DNA from: Branchiostoma floridae
Taxonomy: Eukaryota > Chordata > Leptocardii > Amphioxiformes > Branchiostomatidae
DNA length: 64,000 nucleotides
NCBI RefSeq assembly: GCF_000003815.2
Contig: NW_023365757.1
Span: forward strand, 284,610 to 348,609
Direction of reading: 5' to 3'
The stretch's first letter is position 1. Every line of letters begins with the position of its first letter. Position numbers and translations under genes: made by a program. Positions 1 through 12,500 of this stretch are shown piece by piece. The notes beneath the pieces were generated by a model, which was not told the DNA's origin, ran no database searches, and saw only the letters and a list, made by a program, of their open reading frames with translations.

Positions 1-79
1 ATGATAGCAACATATAGCAAGGACGTCCAAAATGCCAAGTTTACAACGTCGTATTTTCTGTTTCTCAAATCACACAAAG

Positions 80-1036
80 GGAATACAGAAGTAGTGGACA
101 TACTGGTGCAGCATGGTGCAACATTAGACTCACGGGACGGTTTCCAGTTAACGCCACTCATGGTTGCATGTCGTCACAATCATGTCGACACAGTCCGGCG
201 ACTGATTGAACTTGGAGCAAGGCCTGATTTCATTACCAACGATTATATGGCCCAGAGGTAAGTGTCGCATCCAGAATACAGAATCAATGTACGATAGAAG
301 TTTTCATAGAAAGCTAGACTGACGACCGCATTTGTTTTTAACAGTATACACTTTCAGCGTGCGTGTGAGACAGTGCATGTGTGCATGGTGCATGTTTTAT
401 ACTGTTCCGATCCACAAAAGAACCCCAAATCATGTATCACTTAGACCTTGCGTCATATTGAACGTTATATACAAATGTACAGGTGCTCTATTTTCATAAA
501 TGAGTCATATCTTCCATTAGATGGGGAAGCCTTGACTGTGGCGAGAGTTTGAGGCTTGTGCAAGCGGCGGTGAAGTCCAGGCTGTTGAGATGCTGCAACC
601 CCAAGTGTGGCAAACCAGGCTACAGGTAGGTTTTGCTACAGACGGTTCCACAGCTTAAAGCGTGGTATGCCCTACGTTCGCAATACGTTTGTCCTACGTC
701 TGTTCTAATGTTTGTATATTGACCCTAGGAATCGTTTTCATCTGACTTTTTGCAAGTCTTTGTAGCCTACAAAATGGGCATTTAAAATTTCTGAACTCTG
801 CATTGCCCACAGTCCAATAGTTTGTTTACATCTTCTACAGGAAAACCGGAACCCTGAAGCTGTGTTCTCAGTGCAAGCTGACCCGCTACTGCAGCCGTGA
901 CTGTCAGATACAACACTGGTCTGTCGGACACAAGAAGTGCTGTGGGCATGATGCCTACACCGACGAAGGACCAAACCCCAACGAAAAACTCGAATCACAT
1001 CCTAGCACATGTGCATGCAAGCTAGAGTTACTCTAA
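80..1036 (+). CDS. Ankyrin-repeat MYND zinc-finger protein, 3' part (copy 1)
   Basis: Three exons are visible: 80-257, 521-625 and 841-1036 (stop TAA). The 5' exons lie before the window. The first exon encodes ankyrin repeats, including the repeat starts PLMVACRHNHVDTVRRLIEL and the helix pair GNTEVVDILVQHGATLD. Exons 2-3 encode a MYND zinc finger, seen as CCNPKCGKPGYR followed by CSQCKLTRYCSRDC and HWSVGHKKCC, which give the expected Cys/His ligands. Splice sites are acaaag/GG, AG/gtaagt, ccattag/A, CAG/gtagg and ctacag/G, and all phases agree. Ankyrin and MYND domains both mediate protein-protein contacts; the partner is unknown. The gene is a clear paralogue of the complete gene at 28263-32447, down to the shared intron boundary text at 499-520. 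The C-terminal 24 residues after the zinc finger differ from the paralogue. Not human ANKMY2, which has a longer linker. The partial status is due to the window edge. Confidence 0.82.
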
Positions 1037-1516
1037 GCATTATTACGACTTTGTATCATGGCGTATCAGTCCACACAGTGTACTGTTAAGCACATCGTGC
1101 CAATGTGGCAATGTAGCATGTTGCCAAGCTGTACATTGTATTTATTATGGATATGATGATTGTTGTTTGTGTATATATAAGATAGTGATGTGTTAGTTAT
1201 TTTCACACACATATTTTGTGCCAAGTCTTTTTATTCACATATGCACTCTGATTGAAATGTCACATGGTTCCATCGATACTTCAATTTGGTTTGTCTTATA
1301 GCAGAAGTTTAAAGAAGTTATTAAATTTGGAGTCATAATGCAATCGTACAGCGCCTCCATTTTCTTTCGTATCTGTTAGATCAAATAGACCAATGAGAAT
1401 TTGACTGTCGCAATATAATTGTCACATATACGTTCCATATTCTCCCTTGCCTCGATTGTGCATGTTTGATAACGTGACATTCCCTACTGAATGTGGTGAT
1501 GTGAATGTAAAAAGAT

Positions 1517-1522
1517 AATAAA
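1517..1522 (+). promoter_or_regulatory. Candidate poly(A) signal AATAAA for ankyrin-MYND copy 1
   Basis: AATAAA lies 481 bases after the stop codon of the gene ending at 1036. Two more AATAAA motifs follow within the duplicated segment at 1536-1905. Which one is used cannot be told from sequence. Confidence 0.4.
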
Positions 1523-1535
1523 GTGTTACTGTTCA

Positions 1536-1905
1536 GCTATCTGTTGTTCTATATAAATAAACGCAACAAAATGAACAAGTCTCTTAATATAATGCTTCAT
1601 CCCTTTCGTGTGAACAAGGACGTTATATTTCATATATCGTCCTTGGTGTGAACAAAATTGCAGATGTTTAATGTTGTTGGAGTTTCCCAGTAAGATGAAA
1701 ATTTGTTCATTTCACATTTTTTTCCCAAAATCAGATCTGAGTTGTGATTAGTAATGTCCGAGCTAAAGTAACATTATACTAAACGATATATTTGTGTTTT
1801 TGTCTGAATGTAATGCTATCTGTTGTTATTCTATGTAAATAAACACAGCAAAATGAAAATTGAACAAGTCTCTTGATAAATTGCTTTTCCCCATTCGTGT
1901 GCAAG
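1536..1905 (+). repeat. Imperfect direct duplication carrying AATAAA
   Basis: Bases 1536-1613 (gctatctgttgttctat, AATAAA, then acaagtctctt) recur at 1815-1905 with a few indels, about 280 bases apart. Both copies carry an AATAAA hexamer, so the 3' flank of the upstream gene has a duplicated poly(A) region. The rest of 1037-2317 shows no gene I can support. Confidence 0.6.
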
Positions 1906-2317
1906 TTCAAATGAATAGCATGACCAGAACATGTCAAAACCGTTGTTCCGTTGCACTACCGTATAAAGCCGCTAGAGGAACCATTACTGAACTTCACCTT
2001 TGTTTTACCGACCAATACCCATACCGACTGTAATGTTTGATCCGCTCAAAGAGCGTGGTGTGTTCTTTAACATATACGTGTGCGAAGTGCGACTCTCCTC
2101 AAACACAAACCCAAGGTACATAACTAGACAATATCCCGAGGGACGTACCTAGGCTATCTACAATCTAAATATGATGAAGATTCGTCAACCTTTTCCCGAG
2201 TTATTCCCCTCTAAAGGAACTAAATTCCTGACATGCCTGTGGAATTTTGGGCATTCTTGTCAAACGGACGCACACTGTACTGTTAGACTAGCCCCTGAGG
2301 TGTCGCCAAAATCTGCT

Positions 2318-2586
2318 CTAAAGCGTGCAGAGGAACAGGTTGTTCAAAGCGACAAAGAAGAAACTATGGTACCTGGCCTGCAACATTGTTTAAGTAATTG
2401 TCTGGACCCTTCGCAAGAAAATAGGTTAACCTTTGGGACAGAAATGATTGGTACAAGCTGCGATTTGATTTTTCTGAGTTGAAATTAATAATCAATCTTA
2501 CCTCTCAGACCAATTTTCACGTGATAAAATTTGCCATCATCAGTTTCTTCTTCTAAAAACTGGGCTCCAGACTACTCAGGGTAACG
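2318..2586 (+). repeat. Dispersed repeat, copy 1 (pair with 15255-15577)
   Basis: The segment from ctaaag(c)gtgcagaggaac through ctgggctccagactactcaggg aligns along its length with 15255-15577 in the same orientation, sharing for example ggcctgcaaca, taagtaattgtct, attaataatcaatct and ctcagac. It overlaps a 103-codon open frame (2171-2482), which I do not regard as a gene because the other copy is closed. The two copies lie on either side of the NHL gene. Weaker similarity may extend upstream. Confidence 0.65.
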
Positions 2587-3581
2587 TTAACGTTTGCTAT
2601 CCACGTGCCTGCGATGAGTCTACACACCGCTATCTCTGACTCTGTGGGGAAATGTGTAACATTCCTAGTTGGGAAGAAAAATTGCGAGATTCCTTTGAAT
2701 AGTTTGATCCCGGATACTGTCATAAAACTGGAAGGGATAAAACAGGAAGATTCGCATTTTTTTTTTAATGTTTGCTGTGGAAGGGAGTTTGCTGTTTGGA
2801 CAGGGCAAAGACTCGCTATCACGGCAAACTCCCTTCCCCGGCACAAGAGAACCAGGTAGCCAACGTTGAAAATCGCGAACCAACTCCCCCCCTCCCAAAT
2901 AAAACCAGCCCCGTTCAAAGACTGCAACGGAGGCTAGGTAGTTGCCAAATGTATCATTATATCTTATATTGCCCCTTTGTGGACTAATTTCATGTAGGAG
3001 TATCGAGTGGGCTTGTTTCTTGGAGTTCCTTGCCTAGTCAGTATGTATGCTATGACACAAAAATGGCGTAGCTTGCTCTCTGATGATTTTACGGCATGTC
3101 TTTATTGTTCTTTCTTCTATATCTATTCGCACATATCACATGGATTAAAAACAAATTGATGTACAGAATTTAGATACATGTGGGGGGATGGGTGGGTAGA
3201 AGCCTAGTACGTAGCTTTTCTTGGGCCTCCCCCAGAACAAATTGCATGAAATAACTGAATTATACATAATGAAATTGAACGAAAAAAAGTACATAACGTA
3301 AGTTGAAACCATAACACGAAGTATACTAAAGGGCTCGAAGTTATATTACAGTTATATACAGTTCTATACAGTTATATGCCAGTTTAGCCCATGTTCCTAC
3401 ACAGTGCTAACCCTCGGAATAAGCGAATGCCTTGGATTAGTCCGCCTTACAGCCATGACCATATTATTACTTTGCAGACATTTTGCTCTTAAATACACTG
3501 TATATTTTGTCACAAAATATAAGTAAACAGGTAACAGTAGTCAAGTGACAATTTTCCATGTAAAAGCTGGACTTGTTCTCA

Positions 3582-6500
3582 CTAGTAAGTGCTGTAGATA
3601 GTTATAGTGCGCTCAAGTTCATCAGTCACTACCAGCTGTCCTTCTACTCCCACTGTGATACTTCCTACACTCTTTACACCAGCGACCATATCACGAACAA
3701 AGCGTCCACGACTCGTAAACGTAGACACTTTTCCACCCTGATTCAACACAATGATATGGCCAGAAATGTCAGTACAGACACATAGGATATCCTCTAGCAC
3801 ACCGTCACCACCAAAGGTGAACAGAAGATGCCCTGTTTGGTCATACACTTGAACCATGTTGTTCATTGTCGTAATAATGTTTCCCCCCCTGTCAGTTACG
3901 ACAGTCGTGTGTTTACATGAAGTATCTGTATTAAACTTCCTTACAAACAGGCCGTTTGAATGAAATATGCTAATCTCACAGGTTTCCGCTACAACTCTGG
4001 TGACAAGAATGTGCCTACTGTGTGCATCCGCGGCAATCGCAAGAACAAATGGGCTGCTTTTAACCTCAAACTTAGTCAAAGCTCGACCATTCCTGTTATA
4101 CTGTACAACAAAGGAGCCAGTGAATGCCAACTTTCCCACTACCCATAGGTTGTCATTGCCGTCAATTGACATGTCGTCTGGAAAAAAAGTACGATCGGCT
4201 TTTCCGGGCACAGTTGTCAAGAAATGGCGAACATAATCACCCGTCATGTTAAAAACTTGTACACGACTGCTAGCATACTCAGCCACGAATATCTCATTTT
4301 TAGCAGATACGACAACCCCGCTCAGGCGAGTAAACTTCCCCAGTGTGATTCCCGGCCCACCAAACGTGATGACGTGACCCTTCTCACCATCTTCTGTCGT
4401 CTCTACAACGATAGAATCAATGTAGATATGATCAATCAATGCAGCATGTGTCAAAGGTAAGGAGGAAAGTCTTTGCACTATAATGCAAAGTACTAGTATA
4501 TGAAACTTATCTATATTAGTATGAGTACTAGTACTAGTACTTGTAGTGGTACGGGGTTTGGGGGAGGGGGGCGAAAGACGAATCATTTTTTCTCGGTAAT
4601 GATAAGTTCACGTTACAGTCGTCACCGTGAAAACCGTGAAAATAACAGTACTCTGAAAAAATCAGGAATTACAGTAGTCTAGTGTATAATGTTACAATTT
4701 TAAGACTTTATATCCGTACACAAAATAAAGCGCTTACTAGCAAGCTTTTGATCAGTCCTCTGATCCTTATCAAGTTGAAATGACCCAAAGCCTAAAGTCA
4801 CACATCCGGAACGGAATTATGACGTCAGCAAAGAGTCAATGGTGCTTGGCAGTCGGTAGTCTATACATTACTTTAAGCAAATGTGTTTTCGTTGATCTTT
4901 AAGAAAAAAAAAGTTTGAAGTTTATTTCAACATCTGTGATATATGTAACGTTATATTTACCTTCATTGCTGACAGTGGTGTGAGCGTCCTTTCCCAGAGT
5001 TGTGGCAGGTGTTACTGTTACAATTGTCGGCAGCTGGGTCGTGTAGCCACGTGAGGTGGATGATACAACCTGTGGAAGAACCAGCACTTTATATTGTCTT
5101 GTTGTATGTATCAAGTTGTAAGGGCATTTTACCTTACCTTACAATCTATTTATTTATTCATCTCATAATTTCATAAAAGACCAAGGTTAGACTGCACTGA
5201 TTTTCAAACAAGATCACCAATGTATGTCATCTAAAAAGGTCGATATATCATTTTTTGTATAATTTAGTATGCACATCTGTTTAGTCATTTTTATTAGTCA
5301 TTCAAAACATTGTAAGTGGTTTCTAATCACAAATAATAACAGGAACAAGTGACCGTAGGTAACATAGTCTGTGACGACGGTCTGGTATATGTTGGTTGTT
5401 TTGTCTTCTTTCGTGCGTGATGTATGCTTATACCCTATATTAATTCTTTCATGGTGTTAAATATATCGTTTCATGTAATTGTTATTGTTATGTCTGTGTC
5501 ATGTGAAGCCAGCATTATCAATATAAAAGTACCAACCATGTTCCTTTAAAACGTAAATGGCTACATAAAATTACCATAGATAGGTGATACTGTCATATTC
5601 AAATTAGATCAGAGTTATCAAACCTATCATGACCAGCTGGTCGCAGCTGTTGACAACATGAACAGCTGGTCACAGCTGGTCACAGCTGGTCACAGATGTT
5701 GACATATTTCGAGCAAGATGAACAACTGTCAACTTGTGTGTATGGTAAAATCATAATCCAACATATTTCGAGAAAGGTGGACAACTGTCAAAGCGGCCCT
5801 GGACCAAAACACACCTGCCGCCAAAAGAAACCCACGTGCATCATCGTCAACCTCAGTGCAGCAGACCTGCCAAACCACATACGATTCAGACAGAGAACAA
5901 AGCTGCAGACTCTTTCCGTACGCGTCCTCTCATGCAAATGCTATAATGAAAATTGAAGTTAAAGATATTGGTCTCAAAGTTTCAATAGAGGATGGTGTCT
6001 TTTCAGAAACAGGCGTTATAAAAACAGGAAAAGGCGAATGCACTCTGCAGTCATAACAGGTTGGATACCAGGCTAGCCATAGTCCGTTTTAGACGGTCGT
6101 TATATATTTCGTCCTCCCTGATTTTTAAGAGTACTGCTATATCTAGGGTCAGATGAAGAGGGTCCTTCCAAACTCCTCAAGGACCACTTGGACCCAGAAG
6201 AGGACTGAGTGCCAGTGGGTACTTTTTACGAGTGAAATGTATATGGTATATGGTAAGGTAGACAATTTACCTCTATATCCTTGACCGGTGCTGTAGGATA
6301 CGGAGGGTTGGGTGGACGGGATTCTGTGTGCCCTGTGATGAAGAGGCCCAACAGCAGCATTGCCACTGCAGCGGATGCGGCGATGACTACACAAGCCCAC
6401 TGAGAGCACGTGAGGAAGGGCGGCATCTGGGCCACAGGCGCAGGTCCACCGTCTGTAGCAACCGAGAGAATATAAACTGTTAAGCTAAGGGCACAACCCG

Positions 6501-9500
6501 CCGTACGTGCAATTTTCCGTACGCTTTTTGGGAGGCCACGTCCGACACGTATTTCTGAAAACGTTCAGGCTGTACAGGGCAGGCGCGTCGCCCGTACTGG
6601 CACGTACGGGGGGCTAATCCGCATCCCCATGGCACACAAAGTTTTGCCTGCACGTAAAGTTCTACTGTGTGTACATGTGTGCGTGCTCCAAAATCCGTCA
6701 GATTCCCCACGGGTTCATACAGAGGCGGTACAGAACGTATTTTCTCGTACGACGGGTTGTGCCCTTAGCTTAAGAAATCATCATATGATATTAGATTGTA
6801 ATAGGTTTTAATTTGAAGTACGTTAAGGGGGCACACACCAGTTTATTTGATGATGACTGGTTTATTGACAAACAATAACTTTGTACATTAGAAAACAACG
6901 GCTTCGCAGAACTGTACATGTGCGACAGACTGAATTGCGCCGATGCAAACAGAGAGTAGCTTTAACACTAAAAGGTTTCATTAACATGTTCTAGACATTA
7001 TAAACTATTAAATACTTGATAGATTATCTAAAAACGGTATCTTATTTGTAAACGGATTCATTAAATTGCATAGTCACTTTAGATATTGATAAAAAGCTAT
7101 AACCGCTTCTCTATAACGTATTATCTAAAATCACTACATTCCGTGGATAACACTAAAATACATATTCATCATGTTGATATTTAAGATTCCTTAAAGCTGT
7201 AACAACGGTTGGAAACATGTGGCAGCACTGCGCAGAGAATTACAACAAGAAAATGACATGCAAGGTTTTAAAACTTAAGTTGAGGTTAAAGCAACTGCCG
7301 CATTACGATAGTGTCCGTTCAGTGGATTTCACCTGTGATGACATTACGTTTTAAAACTGTTAAGCAGATGGACCATGTAGGGAATAGGGCTTCTTTTATA
7401 TCTGTCTGTCCGGGCATAAATAGTGTCTAAGAGCTGTGAGGACCTAGTTCTCCTGCCACTAACCTCACTACGGTACTGTGGTAGCCAGTTTCTGAACTTT
7501 TCAGACAGTAGTAACTGTTTGGCGAATCTGTAACATAAGTCTTCGCGCCGACTATCGAGTGTGGGAAAGTCCAGTGTTCGGCAAGCCTCCGCGTACGATT
7601 TGTAATCAGTACCAAGGATTGTCCGGCAGGCTCGTTTCTGGATAGATTCTATCCTCGTACGTTGTCGTGTTGTAAGTCCAGCATGCCATGCAGGCGCTGC
7701 ATACTCTGTTGTAGGGCGGACGAAAGTCTTGTAACAGCTTACTAACTCTTCCCGGGAGAGGTTGAACTGTGCCAGTTGTCTAAGCATGAATAGTCTCTGG
7801 TTGCCTTTTTTCACAATGTGATCAACGTGTGAGTTCCAGCCGAGGTCTGCCTGTACATACAGTCCGAGAAGTTTTACGACTTTGACTTCGACCAACGGCT
7901 CACTTGCGATCGACAAAGGTGGCAGTGGAGGGGGGACTCTTGTGAAGAATATGTGCATTACTTTGCACTTCTTGGGGTGCAGTTTCATATTACGCGACAC
8001 TGACCAGTTGTGCAGATCATTAAGGTCTGACTGGATTGTGGAAACCGTTTGGATGCTACGACTTTCCGCAAGGTTGAGATCGTCAACGAATTTCCAATGT
8101 TTTGAAGATGCACCTTGGCTTGCACTATTAATAAGTGCTAGGAATAACAGAGGGCCTAGAACTGTGCCCTGTGGGAGGCCACATGTGGTTGTTATCCAAG
8201 CTGAATGTGTGCCTTTGTAAACTACCCTTTGCTCCCGGGCAGTAAGGAAGGAGCAAACCCAACGGGCAACGGAAGGTCTGACACCAAGGTCAAGTAGACT
8301 TCTGACAGCGAGAAGGTGGTCCACGCGGTCAAAGGCTTTAGCAAAGTCAGTTGTCACTAGGCTAGTTATTGTACCCCTTTGGTCGGATGTTTCGGCAAGT
8401 TGGTTTATGATGTCCACTAGACAGTGAGTTGTTGAGTGGCCAGATAGACAGCCGTACTGATTTGGGTCTATGTTATGTCTGATGTCAGAATATAGCCAGG
8501 GTGATATGATTGCCTCAGCAACCTTTGCAAGTATGGGAGTCAGCGAGATCGGCCGTAGCTCATCGATCGCCGAGANNNNNNNNNNNNNNNNNNNNNNNNN
8601 NNNNNNNNNNNNNNNNNNNNNNNNNNNNNNNNNNNNNNNNNNNNNNNNNNNNNNNNNNNNNNNNNNNNNNNNNNNCCATTGCACGGGAACATAGCCTGCG
8701 GCCAGCGACGCTTTGAGTATAGACGTTACCGGTGTGGAGATTTCATAAGCGAACTCCCTGATGATCTTGTTTGGTAGTCCATCTGGACCGGCTGCCTTGT
8801 TGACTTTGATCCGCCGTAGTTGGTTATACACCTGCCATGGGAGCACTTCTTCGACTGGTCTGGCCGGAAGGAACGTGGGCAGTTTTGTCAGGTCGAGCGG
8901 GTCCAGCGAACAGGTGACTGTGCAGAGGGTCTTGTTTATTGCATCAGCAATAGCGGTGTAATCCTCTGGGGAAAGTCCGTCGATGTTGAGTGTAAGTCCA
9001 TTGTTAGCGGTGTTCGTCATTGTCTTGATCATGCTGTACCATTTTGAGGGATTTTCTGTCCTGAGAGTCCTGACCTTGTTTTTGTAAAAGGTCTTTCTTG
9101 CTTTCTTGATTTCATGTTGTATTTTGTTTCGTAGTCTCTTCCATTTGTCGGTTTTGCCTGATTCGAATGCTCGTTGTCTCAGTTGTATCAAGTGTTTGAT
9201 TTTGGGGCTAATCCAGGGCTTGTCACTTGAGTTGATTTTGATGGTTTTCTCGGGAAAGTGCTGGTTGATTTTTTGGTTCATAGTATGGTAGAACGCATCA
9301 GTTTTGGACTGAGTGTCTTTGGCGGACAGGACATCAGACCAATCGTGGGCTACCAGCCATTGACCAAACGATCTAACTTTAGAATCAGGCATCGGTCTCA
9401 CCAGTTTTGTTTTGGTTTTGGTTGTGTCAGAATGCGATCTGGGTTGTAAGTACACTATGCTGTGATCGCTAGCACCCAGCGGTGGAAGCAGTGTGGGTTG

Positions 9501-12500
9501 AAGGTACAGATGGTCGAGGTTTGTAATCACTAGATCTAAAGTGGCATCATTTGGGGTTTCAATTGGAGGCGGCATACCCTAAAGTCTAGCGACCAGCTCT
9601 ACCAGGGAATTATCCTGAAGCAAAATAACTGTATATCTTACTTACTTACTTGGGCCCTTTGTTCCGGTCAGAACATAGGCCACCGATGATGGTCCTCCAT
9701 TGTACCCTCCTCTGGGCTTTCTTCCTCAGATCCTGCCAGCTGTTGCAGATACTTTTCATCTCTTCCTCCGTATCTCTCCTCCAGCTATTCCTGGGCCTCC
9801 CCCTCTTCCGCTTGCCCTGAGGGTTCCAAGTCAGAGCCTGGTGTGTAATGCTGGATGTTGGCTTCCGGAGAGTGTGCCCTATCCAGGACCACTTCCTCTT
9901 GAGTATCTGACTGACCACTGGTTCTTGTCCTGCTCTGTCCCACAGCTCCAGGTTGCTGATCCTGTCTGACCACTTGATTTTAAAGATCCTTCTCAGACAA
10001 GTGTTAATGAAGGTTTGTATCCTGTGCTGCGTTGCTTTTGTTGTTCTCCAGGTCTCGGATCCATAGAGCAGTACTGACTTAACGTTGGAGTTGAAGATGC
10101 GGAGTTTGGTGGCTACCCGTATCACCCTGGAGGCCCAGACGTTCTTTAGCATGATGAAAGCTGCTCTCGCTTTCCCTATCCTGGCTGTAACATCCTTATC
10201 CGTGCCCCCATGGTGGTCTACCACACTTCCCAGGTATACAAAGGACTCTGTCTCCTTCACTTCTTCACCTCCAATTGTGACTGGTGTACTGTTTGTGGTG
10301 TTGATTTTCATGAGTTCTGTCTTCTTTCTACTGATCTTGAGCCCTGTACTCAGTGATGTTGCATCCAGATGGGCTGTTTTATCCTGCATCTGTTTGTGGT
10401 TGTGTGAGAGAAGTGCCAGGTCATCGGCAAAGTCCAGGTCTTCTAGCTGTGACCAGAGCGTCCACTGGATCCCATTTCTCTTCCCCTTTGTAGTTGTCCT
10501 CATAATCCAGTCAACACTCAGGAGGAAAAGAAGCGGTGATAGTAAGCATCCCTGCCTTACTCCTGTGTTCACGTCAAAGCTTTCTGTCAGCTGTCCTGCA
10601 TGTGCTACTCTACACTTCATATCCTCATATGTGCTCTGGATTAAAGATATGAACTTCTGTGGTAATCCGTAGTGTTTCAGCAACTTCCACAAGGTGGCTC
10701 TGTCTATGCTGTCGAAGGCCTTTTCGTAGTCTATGAAGTTGATGTATAGAGGGCAGTTCCATTCCAGTGACTGCTCTATTATGATGCGTAAGGTGGCAAT
10801 CTGGTCGGCACAGGACCTGTTCTTGCGGAAGCCTGCCTGCTCGTCCCGCAGCTTCGCATCCACTGCATCCCTCATTCTCCACAGGAGAATTCTGTTAAAG
10901 ACTTTCCCTGCTGTTGATAGCAGCATGATCCCCCTGTAGTTGCTACAGTTGCTCAGATCCCCCTTCTTTGGTAGTTTGACAAGAATGCCTTCTCTCCACT
11001 CAGAGGGAACTTGCTCCTCCTCCCATATCCTACCAAAAAGACTATGTAGCATGTTGACTGAGCCTGCTATGTCTGCTTTGAGGGCTTCTGCCGGCACTTC
11101 ATCTGGTCCTGCTGACTTTCCGTTCTTTAGGGACATGATGGCTTTCTTGATCTCTACCTTTGTGGGTTTGCCAGTGTTGATGGGTAGCTCTGAGTCTGCC
11201 GGTGGGATGTCTGGTGGTGCTTCAGGTGCTGGTCTGTTTAACAGTTCTTTGAAATGCTCTGCCCATCTTCTCAGTTGTTCTTCTGTTGTTGTGAGTGGGT
11301 TACCCTCTTTGTCCTTCACAGGCTTGTCTACTTGTTGGAATTTACCTGCTAGTTTCCTTGTTGTCATGTAGAGGTCTCTCAGGTTTCCCTTCCCTGCTGC
11401 TTCCTCTGCCTGTCTAGCTAGGTCCTCAAAATGGTCCCTCTTATCCTTCTTGATGCTCTTTTTGACCTCCTTGTCAGCAGCTGTGTATGCTTCCTGTGCC
11501 TTCATCTTCTCTGATCGTGTCCGGCTTGTGTTCAGCACAGTTTTCTTTTGCTTCCTTGTTTCCAGCTTCTGTAGAGTGCTGAAGGAGATCCACTCCTTGT
11601 GTTCTGGTTTCTTCTTACCTAACACCTCTTCACATGTGTCCAGCCACCCCTTCTTGACCTGTTGCCACTGGTTCTCAATGTCTGTATCCTCCTCTTTAAA
11701 GAGTTCCTGCAGAGGTTGGAACCTGTTAGACAGGCTTAGCTTGAATGATGTCTGGATGTCTTTGTCCTTGAGCAGGCCTACGTTGAATCTTTTGCGGGGG
11801 TTGGTGTTTGTGGAATACTTCTTCAGCCTCAGTCGTGCTGACATCACCAGAAGGTGGTGGTCTGATGACACATCTGCTCCCCTCATCACCCTTACATCAC
11901 TCCACAGTCGTCGGAACTTCTGGTTAATGCACATGTGGTCGATTTGGTTTTCTGTAACATGGTCCGGTGATCTCCATGTGGCCTTGTGTATTCTCTTGTG
12001 CATGAAGATGCTTCCTCCAATCACCAGTTGGTTGAGCGAACACAGGTCTGTAAACCTTTCCCCATTGTCATTCATCTTTCCTAGTCCTTCCATTCCCATT
12101 ACCTCCTCATGACCCGTGTTATCCGCTCCTACCTTGGCATTGAGGTCCCCCATAAGTAAAGTGATGTCCTTGTTTCTGTTCTTATCCAAGACAGCTTGGA
12201 GTTGCTGGTAGAATGCATCCTTCTTCTCTTCCTCTGCATCATTTGTAGGTGCATAGCACTGTATGACATTCATGTTGATGTTGCTTTTCTTGGTGGCAAA
12301 CTTGGCAGTAATGATGCGTGAGCTGACAGGTTCCCAGCCAATGAGTGCCCTCTGTGCTTCCTGTGACAGCATCATGGCGACTCCCTCTGTGTGGGGAGCT
12401 CCATCTTCTGTGTGTCCAGAGTACAGTAGCGTCTCTCCTGTAGCTAGCCTCAGCTGCCCAGCCTGTAGCCATCTTGTTTCACTCAGCCCTAGTAATGAGA

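Noticed and set aside
2171-2482. 103-codon plus ORF
   Set aside because: Half of it lies in a dispersed repeat whose other copy has stops in the same frame.
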